Below, in pieces: positions 38,396 through 47,848 of a stretch of DNA of 64,000 nucleotides. The notes below the pieces were generated by a model. The model was given only the letters and a program-made list of their open reading frames with translations. It ran no database searches and was not told the DNA's origin. The stretch's first letter is position 1. Every line of letters begins with the position of its first letter. A program made the translations under genes and the position numbers. Source of the DNA: Vigna angularis (Eukaryota > Streptophyta > Magnoliopsida > Fabales > Fabaceae); the NCBI RefSeq assembly GCF_016808095.1, contig NC_068980.1, forward strand, positions 4,932,501 to 4,996,500, read 5' to 3'.

Positions 38396-38660
38396 TTTCC
38401 GACGGTTTTAACCCCCGGAAAATATGTTACCCGCGGTTAGAAAAACCGTTGGGAAAACCTGCGTCGTTAAGTAATTATCGGCGGTTTTTTAAAAAACCGC
38501 CGCAATTAGCGGGGGTTTTACTAAAACCGCCGGTAACAGTGGAGGTTTTACTAAAACCGCCTGAAATAACCGGGGTTAAGCAAAACCGCCGGTAATTTGT
38601 GAGGGTTTATGAAAACCGCTGATACTTTTGAAGGTTTTTCAAAACCGCCGAAAATGTAAA
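38385..38660 (+). repeat. Subterminal repeats of the CACTA element
   Basis: About eight copies of AAAACCGCC(G) or near variants, spaced about 35-45 bases apart. Several are paired with an upstream GGTTTT to form small hairpins (for example GGCGGTTTTTTAAAAAACCG, 38480-38499). A reading frame across this stretch (38299-38595) is an artefact of the repeats. Confidence 0.85.
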
Positions 38661-38861
38661 TAATTTAATTTTTTTTATTATTCAAATTACTTGATTATCA
38701 TTAATAAACCAAAATTAAATAATATGAAACCAAAATTAAATGTAAACATTAAATATAAACCAAAATATTATTATATAAATTGTAAAGATTAGAAATACAA
38801 TTAATGTTTCTTAAAAATTAAAATTAACATGTTATGAATAATAATTATAGTTTCGTACTTC

Positions 38862-38936
38862 TTCATTATTTTCATCATTTGGTACTTCTTCATTTTATCC
38901 ATCATTTGGTTCTTCTTCATTTTATCCATCCTTTGA
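38862..38936. repeat. Short tandem repeat, ~30 bp unit
   Basis: TACTTCTTCATTTTATCCAT and its variants with CATCATTTGG occur about two and a half times in succession, within the CACTA element. Confidence 0.65.
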
Positions 38937-39148
38937 TATGCTTCCTTTTTCAAATACCTACAATATAAAACAATAATTAGTTAATAATATTTTAAAAAAA
39001 TTATTAGACGAATTTAAGAACTATTGATGGTTGAAAAATATTAAAATATGATATAATAGAAACTAAATCCAAGTATATCGATGAAAACAAAAGGTTAAGC
39101 ATTTTATGGAAAGTAAGAGAAAAAAAAACATAGATCTTGATCTTAATA

Positions 39149-39388
39149 CACTACAAAAATATCTACTATATCTTTGATATATATCAAATCATATGATTCA
39201 AATTGTGAATCTTAACTGTACGAAAGGTAAAAAATAACAATTGTCCAGATTTGCATCTTTGAAACAATATTAAACAGAACATATAAACAACTATTAATAT
39301 ATGGACATAACTTACTAAAATTTGAACAAAATGCGCAAACACGTGAAAAAAATAATATATTTTTCTAAAATTAATTATTTTTGTAGTG
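39149..39388. repeat. Possible nested CACTA-like inverted-end segment
   Basis: The segment starts CACTACAAAAAT and ends ATTTTTGTAGTG, 240 bp apart in perfect inverted orientation. It lies inside the larger CACTA element. The flanking triplets (ATA and AAT) do not match, so a target duplication is not shown. It may be a small nested deletion derivative or an internal relic of another end. Confidence 0.4.
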
Positions 39389-39606
39389 AATAATGCTTTA
39401 TTTGTTTTGGGAGAAAGGAATTAATACAATATATAGAAAAGATTTTATATCCTTTAATAATAAAGATATGATACAAGAATAAACAAAAACACTCTTAGTA
39501 ATACATATATACTTTGTGTACTACTGATTATATAAGATATGTTCCTTATTTCTATAATTAAAACAATAACATATGCAAATATCAATTATATTAGAGTATC
39601 TCATAC

Positions 39607-40193
39607 CTTTAGCGTGCTTTCATTCTTTTCCCAACTTCTCTCCAGGAAAAGATATTCAGAAAACCACATTGACCAACCAATAACCTGCACATTTTAACTT
39701 AGCAAATAGAACAACATTAACACAAATGTTGATATTATCAATGAAGAAAAAAAATGCAAGTAGGTTCAAAAGCTTCCATGTCCAATCAGGCCTGAAGCAA
39801 GCATAAATCATGTGATAAACCAAACCACCAAACAGAATCCCATCCCATTATTATCAATAGATACAAACAATAAAGCCCCATTTCATAATTCATTCCAATT
39901 TAAATCTAAGAATATCACATTTATGGTGAAATAAACCTATAAGTAGGCCCCAACTATGAGTACTTTTTTCCTAGTAAGATAATATTAAACATTTCAGAAT
40001 GACAAATGAAACATGCAACTGATTCCAATTCATATGTAAATTCCAGTATTAATTTTCTTGTGATGAATGTGAAAGAGGTCATACTAAATAAGACAATCAC
40101 AATCACCTGAGCTAAAACCCATCCAACAAGCCAATCAATGTCACTTCTGTGATTGGATATGGCAACATTCACTGTTGAAACCAGTGACACAGC
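39607..40193 (-). pseudogene. Captured LPAT2-type lysophosphatidate acyltransferase exons
   Basis: Two exon-like blocks lie in the right order on the minus strand. Block 40107-40193 (87 bp) encodes ISNHRSDIDWLVGWVLAQ at its end, ahead of a GT donor, and keeps the HX4D catalytic motif of the acyltransferase family. Block 39607-39684 (78 bp, 26 codons, with AG and GT flanks) encodes [18 protein letters not shown] and then EKNESTLK. These match ER-type 1-acyl-sn-glycerol-3-phosphate acyltransferase 2, which makes phosphatidate. In intact proteins an RSGCLGS...KFLP segment sits between these blocks; I could not find it. The EGTR-motif part and both termini are also absent. The start of the first block (AVSLVSTVNVA) does not look like the family. 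It is a non-functional fragment carried by the CACTA element. Confidence 0.82.
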
Positions 40194-40939
40194 CTGCACT
40201 AGTTCTATTTTAAACAAAAGAAAGGCTTAATTCATATATATACATATAATACCCCACTATGTGACAGGGCATATATCAAGCAGTACAAAATTTAATAAGA
40301 GAGAACGGTTCCTGAACGTATGGAAGAGGCACCAATAGCAAAATGAAGAGACTTGAAGGACTGTACCAAGTATAGGAAGATCCAGTCAAGTATTTCTATG
40401 TGGTGTTGAATTTGCATCGCAAGCCTTAACAAAGATAGGTTACACCACAAAAGCATATATTGACAAAAAAATAAGGTTAAAGTCCAATTATTTGAATGGA
40501 AAGAAAACCAGCCTGTGTCATAGGCAAGGAAACCTACACTACAACCATATACTACACTAAAAACAGTGTCTGCACCAATGTAAAGGAAATAAAACTGCAG
40601 CAACAATTTTATTAGTGAAAAAGTGACTGCACAACTTTAATGAAGGAGGTTCTTAATTCCATTCGTGAATTCCAATCCAAGGTATACATCAATTCCATAT
40701 ATAACCTTCATTATTTTACCAATTAAATAAATCCTAAAGAATGAAGTAGGTACAATACAAAGTAATTTGACAGATCATTTTATTCAAGGTATATGATTAA
40801 GTGCATATATATTCAGCACTAAAAGATTCTTTAGTCATGATTAATGTGCAGCTTTGGCCTACACCGAGAGAATTAGCACCTAGCAAGAAAAGAAAACTAA
40901 ACACAGTAGGATTAATGTTCATCATGTAATCTAAACTCT

Positions 40940-41047
40940 ATGGCTCGGTCAGGGATGATCAGAGCTTATTTCTCTTTCTCCTTCTTCATACTTCTTCAAT
41001 TCACAGTCGCCTTTGCATCTTCTTCCAACCTAATTCTTGAAATCTAA
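40940..41047 (+). other. Small signal-peptide-like frame inside the CACTA element
   Basis: A 35-codon frame reads MARSGMIRAYFSFSFFILLQ and then FTVAFASSSNLILEI before the stop. A basic start, a hydrophobic core and an Ala-x-Ala-like end look like a secretory signal peptide. That suggests another captured first exon. I do not recognise the parent gene, and a frame this short could arise by chance. Confidence 0.3.
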
Positions 41048-41336
41048 TTTACAAGAAGAGAAGAGATATGTGACTGTGAAGAAAGAAGAAGAAAAAAAAT
41101 AAACCATAAAAAAAGAGTAACAGAGAGATAGAAAGAGATGAGAACCTCCTAAACGCTTTTGTTCTGCAGCGTGCAGCGTGCGGCATGCGGCGTGGTGGCA
41201 GGTCGAATATGAAATTGCTGGAAGAATCTCGCTTAATCATTTTAGAAAAACCAAATCCTAAATAAATAAAAATAGATATACTAAAAATACTTATATCCTT
41301 ATTTGATGTATTGAAACCAAGAAGAAGCATGCATAC

Positions 41337-41398
41337 CTTCCTTGATACTAATCTAATTGTTTGCAGTGCATCCTTAGAAAATATAGCAGTCCGTAATT
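41337..41398 (-). other. Exon-like block of unknown origin inside the CACTA element
   Basis: On the minus strand, CTTGTTGCAG precedes and GTATGC follows a 62 bp block with one frame open throughout (LRTAIFSKDALQTIRLVSRK). Good splice-site contexts on both sides, beside other captured exons, suggest a fourth captured gene piece. The family is not recognised. Confidence 0.35.
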
Positions 41399-41554
41399 CT
41401 GCAACAAGTAGTTGCATCCAATAAATAAAAATTTAGCAGAACGAATAATGAAAACACATGCCTTTTTTCAAAGTAAATATTTGTTCAAGCTTAATGATAT
41501 AAAAGTAAGGAGAAATGTGACAAGAATCATCATGTTACGTTCGTTGAGCTTACT

Positions 41555-42076
41555 TGGTTGCTAAGCCTTCAAGGTTTCCTCCATCACCAATGGTGATATA
41601 AACAGGGGCTGATTGATAATTTATAGGAGTGCAAATGCCAAATGCAAAATGCTATTTGGCACCATTTGAAAAGGTACGGTTTCACCCTGCAACAAAGTGT
41701 TCATCTATGTTAAAAACTCTATTCTTACGAACATTTGGACTGGGTAAATGCATTACACCAAATTTAAAATTTTTCGTTGAGCAAAACAGAAAGAAATTTT
41801 TCAGATAATTGAAACCAGATAAAGTGAATTGGTTTGAGAAGCTTACAATTTCTGGAGCAAAATCAATTTCATGGTTCCCTGCAGTCCAAATCCATGGTTG
41901 ATATGCAACACTTCTTTCTGTAAACCTTCCCCAAGTATCCCACCTCATGTTATCATGATTCGGGTAGTTATCAGCATAAGAGAGGTCGCCAACAAACAGT
42001 ACAGTTTCTCCTTTTCTTGGACTCAATTCATAGTGAAAAAGAGTCACATTTGAATCAAAACTCTGACCAAGATCCC
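41555..42076 (-). pseudogene. Captured purple acid phosphatase exons with internal deletion
   Basis: The block 41847-42076 has an AG acceptor and GT donor. It encodes [20 protein letters not shown], then [13 protein letters not shown] and [16 protein letters not shown], which are the first metal-binding motifs (GDLG, GDLSY, GNHE) of plant high-molecular-weight purple acid phosphatases. The next block, 41555-41686, starts GETVPF as in the family but then jumps to [20 protein letters not shown] and NLEGLAT in another frame. The stretch normally lying between, with the remaining metal ligands (VxxH-type and GHxH motifs), is gone. N- and C-terminal exons are also missing. It cannot encode a working enzyme. 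Confidence 0.9.
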
Positions 42077-42251
42077 CTACAAATAATGTCACACCAATTT
42101 ACAACAAAAATATTATCACTAACACAAGTATAATGCTTCAAAACCTACAAAACAACATTTGGGAAGGGATAGTGATCACAGATAACAAAAGTAGAATAAC
42201 TGAAAAATTTATCGTAAAACCCTAGTCTTAGTCTCCCACCTTTCTTCCCCA

Positions 42252-42645
42252 ATGGAGGTCAAAGTGAAGCTGCGCCTCGCAGACGCTAACGCCCACCGCC
42301 GTGTCACCAGCTTGCTCTCCCCCTTCCACGTCGTCACCCACCGAAAAAAACCTCTTCTTCGACGGTGCTGTGTCCGAGCCCTCTAAGCGTCGCGCTGTGC
42401 TGCGCTTGCACTTCTACGGTGACGACGAGCGGTGCGTCGTTTCGCTGAAGGCTCGAGCGGTGCTGGTGGACAGCGTCAGTCGCGTAGACGAGGATGAGAA
42501 GGATCTGGACCCACGGGTCATGCACGAATGCGTTGCAGAGCCTGGGAAGTTGGGATCGGTGGAATCTAGGGTTTTGCAGAAAGTGAAGGAGGACTTTGGA
42601 ACTGAAAAGGGGTTTACAGGATTGGGAGGGTTTGGGAGAAGATAA
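42252..42645 (+). pseudogene. Captured TTM3-type triphosphate tunnel metalloenzyme exon, frameshifted
   Basis: The frame opens with MEVKVKLRLADANAHRRVTS and continues to HVVTHRK. Homology then carries on in the +1 frame (NLFFDGAVSEPSKRRAVLRL, CVVSLKARAVLVDSVSRVDE, ESRVLQKVKEDFG), ending at GFTGLGGFG. These are the N-terminal two-thirds of plant TTM3, a CYTH-fold tripolyphosphatase. One extra base in the A7 run at 42344-42350 explains the frame switch. The CYTH signature ExExK reads EVKVK, so its second Glu is Lys. The C-terminal part, with its remaining charged tunnel residues, is missing. The upstream 42080-42251 may be its captured leader. A minus-strand frame overlapping here is a shadow. 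Confidence 0.9.
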
Positions 42646-42749
42646 AAAAGAAAAACAGAGTTTCAAACTAAACGAAAGACAACGAAGAGGAACTGGGGTT
42701 TACAATAATTAATCAGAAAAATTATTTTAAAAAAATAAATAAATGTTTA

Positions 42750-42814
42750 GGGGCGGTTTTTACTTATAAACCGCCGGAAAATAACCCCTCTTAAAATATA
42801 CTTTTTTTGTAGTG
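42750..42814 (-). repeat. Right subterminal and terminal repeat of the CACTA element
   Basis: GGGGCGGTTTTTACTTATAA followed by ACCGCCGG forms a hairpin, then ATAACCCC, then TTTTTTTGTAGTG. It mirrors the left end. Confidence 0.88.
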
Positions 42815-42817
42815 TCA

Positions 42818-43726
42818 GTCTATTTCAATGGCAAATGGAATTGAGCATTACCCTACCATAACTTCTAAAATAAATGATGATGGCCTTTGTTTTACCACCA
42901 CATTTCCTACGCAAGTGACACAAACACAAACAAACGTGTCTCAATTGCTTAAAAAGGCAAAGCTAGACCCTACATTTGACGGGTCACTGCCTCAACACCT
43001 ACAATATGGGTCCCTTCACAATTTAATAACTCCTGTTCTATTATGGCTCCGTATAATTTAACACGTATTTTTATTATTTTTATTTATTTATAAACCTCAT
43101 AACTTTTTAAACTCGAATTAATTGTTTTTTAATTTATGAAAATAAGTATTCTATTTTAAATGAACTTCATCTTCACAATAGCATAAAGAATACAAATTAT
43201 AAAGAATAAAAACATGTTTAGAAAACAATAAAATAAGACCGCGTAAATAGATTTTTTTTCAAGAGACAAACATATTACTATCACTCCCATCTAGCATTGA
43301 TAAAAAAACATATGCAACGGATTAAAAGTATATTTATCTACATAAATATTCTCATAGAAACTAAAATTAAACATTCATTAAAAAAAGACTTAAAATAGAT
43401 ATTTAAAAACTAAAAAAGAAAAATTGTGGAATCAACAAAAGATTATTCCAGTTAGGAACAAAAGAAATCATGATGTAAAAATGATGTCACGATCTGGTCA
43501 ATCCAGTTATGACTGTGTTGACTCTTTGGTTGAATATTGAATGATTAGTGTCAATTAGTGAACAGGAAATTAAACAATATCTTATAATATAAATGTTCAC
43601 AATCACAGAATGTTTCTCAAACAAGCAAAAAAATTGAACTTTAAGGTATTTTAAATTAAATCACACACTCTATTAAATAATGATAGACTAGGCATCTAAA
43701 TAGATGTCAAAATATTTTTTTCTCAT

Positions 43727-43764
<38 letters not shown>

Positions 43765-46700
43765 TTTATTTTTGGAGGGACAACTGTGTTGATACAATAA
43801 ATGCTGCTGAGCTAAATATACGATGAAATTATAATAAATAACAGAGTCAGGTGAACTTCGAAAAAGAGGCTCTAATTTCTTTACCTCAAAATCGTACATA
43901 GAATTATATCGTTAAAATTTCAATCTTATAAATTTTTCTTATTGAAATATATTAACAACAGCATAAAATTTAGCACCTAAAACTTATAAAAACCTTGCAA
44001 AAATGTCCTATTTTATTTCACTTTTTAATAAATTTTTTGTGATTAATGGATTTTGAAATATTAATATAATTTAGATGTCAAAATTTACAATGATTTTTTA
44101 CGTTACTTAGAAAAATATCTTATAACATAACAAATATTAACAATAAATAAATTAATTAAAATTTCATATAAATAAACTTTCAAAATCTGATTTTGTTCTC
44201 TCATTTTCCTTTATAATTTTATCACCAAACTAATTATAAAGTGTTAGTCTGAAATTAAACCCACAGCTCTTTTCATCATTTCTTCAAACTATTTTTCATA
44301 ATTTTAAAATATGATTTTGTGAAGTGTTTTCTAATTATATTTAGTATGTATAAACTTTTTCTTTGTTTATTTGAGTAAAAAGTTATTTAATTTGATTCCA
44401 ATTTTGTTTGAATGAGAAAGTGGAAGTAAAAGAGTTTAGTGAGCATGGCATCCATCCATGGTATGTGAGAAGTGTAGATGATATAGAGAGAGAATAGAAA
44501 AATTGAAAGTGGAGGATAATAAAAAATAAAATAGGAAATTATTGTAGGTTGACCTTTAAGTATCTAAAACTAGAAAATAAAGATTAGAGGGGGAATGAAA
44601 AGTGACAGATGAAGAGGGTGCGTGTCACGTGGGCGGCACTGCTAGGTGATATAGCATTAAAGAAAGTGTACGGAGGGCCCCAAAGCCACGTGAAGGGAGC
44701 ATGGAGTGTGTGTGCTTATGTGTGTGAAGGAGCAGTTTACACGGTTTCCACTTGTCCATCGTCACCTTCTTCAAATATCTCCTAATGTGATCTATAAACA
44801 CGAGGAGATGAGGTACCACATCGAAAACTTGTTCTCCTAATAAGTTATGATTAACTAAATGAAAGTACTGAGGTGTGATGTCAGGTATGTTAGAGAATGT
44901 ACTGTGGTGAGTGGACCCATTGAGTTTTGGACACCAAGTTGAAATGGAAGGATGAATGTTGGAAGCGTGTGCGTGTTTGTGTGTTGGTGCAATTATTCAC
45001 CACTTCAAGCCGATTCATTGCCTAGTTAGTAACGATCATCGCATTCAATGTTCAATCAACACTTCTCAAGCATCCCCTGCTTCGTCACTTTCCACAGGAC
45101 CACTTCCCTTCTTCTTTCTCTTCTTTCTCACTTTCCTTTTTACTCATATCTTCTCTCTCATCAAACACAAGGCCAAGAATAATCTAATCTTCCTGCTAAT
45201 TAACTCATAAAACACCATTGTAACAACAGTTATCTTTTTCTTACTTCCCATATGAACGTGGTGATGGTGAATTAGGAAGGACAAACCAAGAAGAAAGAGA
45301 TTGTATGGTGACTGGAGATTCTGTTGATGGAAAGAAAAAAAAGCAAGAAAGACGCAGCGGCAGACCGTTTGTACGGATTGGGCCATGGCCTTCGATGTGG
45401 AACAGGTGGTGGGAGCCTGCATTTGACAACAGAGGCAAAAATTTGAATAATTTTTTGCTTTATAATAATTTTATCAAATTTTGTATATTGTTTTAAATAA
45501 ACAAATTATTTTGGTTTTTCATTTTAATTTGGTATCTAGTTTTATTTGAGTCTATTACATTATTACATTATGGTTTCTTAGAAGTTTCAAACTAACTAAA
45601 AATAGTTTCAATTGAAGGTATTTAAGTGAATGTAAAAATCACTTGTTATTAGAATATTTTTTTATTTTTAATATGTTATTAGAATAATGGTTAGAAATTA
45701 CATACTAATTAGAGATAATTTTTTTTAAATATATAAATGAATATAAATATTATTTTATGAATTTATTTTTTAAAATTAAATTAATTAAAGTTTATTTTTT
45801 AAAATATTAAAGAGGAACTTATTTTGTTTTTTTATTATTTTCTGTTAGATAAGATTATTTATTAATATTTTTAAGTAATAAATTATTTCTTGAGTAAAAG
45901 AGTAAAATTAACATATTATATATTTATATTTATATTAACGTCTTGTCAATTCTAAAAAAGATGAAGACGACATGTATAATTTTTTTTGGAAAATAATTCT
46001 TTTTAAAAAAATAAATATTTGACAATTCATTATAAAAGTAAAACATTCATAAAAAAATATTTTTTTGTATTTTGTAAAGAAAAATATAAAATAATGAAAA
46101 GTAATTATGAAAAAATAAGAAAATAATTTAGTATCTAAATATCATTATCTTTTCTTACGTGATCCTCTATTTTCTTTAAGAAAAAATAAAAGAAAAAGTT
46201 ACTAGCCAAAAAAATATTATTTCCATCGTATGTTTTAAAAGTTTTAAAAATCTACATATATTAGTTTTCCTCACACTTTTTTAAATTGCACATATAAATA
46301 ATAAAAAAAAAGGTATAAACTCTAATTAAAGAAAAATAACATTGTTTTCGTTTCATTAGTTTTTTCTTTTTTCTTCAAACTAGCTAATTTTGGTAAAGTA
46401 CATAGTCAATTATACTCTATCATAACATATCACAAATAATTCATCATTTGACGGATGATAGTAAATTGTAAAAAATAAAACATTAATAATTCCTTTTTAT
46501 CAAAGAGATTTTTTTTTTATCAAGAACTATGGGTAAATTTTGCAGATTTATGGAAAATGAAAAAAAAGTAAGTCTTATTTCAAAATTTAATCACTGAGTA
46601 ACTAAATTTTGAACTAATTTCTTAATAAAAAATAATAAATGAAAATTATATTATATTTTATAAAATTAATAATATATTTACAATTAAATTTTAATTAGAT

Positions 46701-47848
46701 GATTTTTTAAAATATAATAACTATTGTCATTAAGAACACTGTGATAAAACCATTGCTTCAATTATCATAGACTTGTTCACACTAAAAGAAATTTCCTAAA
46801 ATTCTTCTTCTGGTATCAAACTTAAGTCATAGAATAAATGTTATATTTTTTATTTATTTATTTTTATTGTCGAACACTATTCAATTAATTAAATAATTTT
46901 TTCAAATTTTATGTACTATACATGTAAATCGGGCCACTTGATTCAGTGAAATAAGTATTACAATGAATAATTAAAGTGAAATAAAATCAATTCTAATAGT
47001 GATATTAGGGTGAGATTTTTTTCTTTTCATTTGACACATTAATTTGATACAGTACATGATTAAAATAATCATAAAAAATGAATTTTTATTTTTCTTTTAA
47101 AAAAATAAAAATAAAATTAATATCAAATTAAGCAAAACATTTATGTGTGTCAAAATAATATTTAATAAATAATTATTTTTTTATGATTTTGTTTTTTCAA
47201 ATTTGAGGTACTGTTTACTGTATATCATGCACAAAAATTATAAACAGCTAAATAATATGTTATATTTATTATCATGAATTATTCTGTATAAAACCAAAGC
47301 AAAACAGTTTGTTTCTGTAAATAATTTTAAAATATGTTTTAGTTTCTCTAATTTTTTTGGCAAGTGAGTTTCTTGGAAAAAAAAATCTAGTTTATTCTTT
47401 ATAAGTATCCCCGTTTATTATTGAATGTTATAAAAGGGGAAAAAGCTAAGAGAATTATTTCTCTTAGCAACGGGAAAAAATAAAATGCTTTTATGCATAA
47501 GAAAGCAAAATAAAACGTGGAAATAAAAGTAGAACAACCATAAACATAAATTCGGTAAAAAACAATATTAAAGTGAGATTCGTTGGATGATATTAGGATA
47601 AAAAAAATTGATATATTTAGGGAGACATAATAAAAATATTCAAATATAAGATTTTTTATTAAAGCATGTAGAAACTAAATTTGGATAAAACGACACTTAA
47701 ATAATTAACAAGTATGATTTATAAGAAAAAGTGATAATATGATTTAGAGATATCCAAAAATTCAAATATATTTTGAGTGAATATCTTGTAATGAGATAAT
47801 TATTATTTATGATGGTGTTCCTTATCAAAATTATTCAATAAGATATAT
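42818..47848. other. AT-rich intergenic DNA
   Basis: No supported gene. The frame at 42828-43061, just right of the CACTA element, is unrecognised. A less AT-rich block at 44600-45430 contains two CACGTG G-boxes (about 44626 and 44692) and a TATA-like TCTATAAACA near 44791. It could be the start of a non-coding transcript, but I found no domain or RNA structure. From 45500 to 47850 the DNA is extremely AT-rich and nothing is seen. Confidence 0.45.
43733..43761. repeat. (TA)n microsatellite
   Basis: About 14 TA dinucleotides. Confidence 0.9.

Larger units (their letters stand above)
38354..42814. mobile_element. Pack-CACTA transposon (4461 bp) carrying pieces of at least three host genes
   Basis: The left end reads CACTACAAAAAATTAG and the right end CTTTTTTTGTAGTG, giving 12 identical terminal bases in inverted orientation. 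The similarity continues imperfectly inward (GGGGTTATTTT on both sides). A perfect 3 bp duplication TCA flanks it (38351-38353 and 42815-42817), as expected for CACTA (En/Spm) elements. Subterminal regions carry many AAAACCGCC/GGCGGTTTT motifs (about 38385-38660 and 42750-42785), which in this superfamily are the usual transposase-binding repeats. No transposase frame is visible, so it is non-autonomous. The interior holds LPAT2-like exons (-), purple acid phosphatase exons (-) and a TTM3-like first exon (+), all broken. CACTA elements that pick up host gene fragments are known in soybean (Tgm elements). Confidence 0.93.

Noticed and set aside
42334..42666. 110-codon minus-strand frame over the TTM3 fragment
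   Set aside because: No homology; it is the antisense of the TTM3-like sequence.
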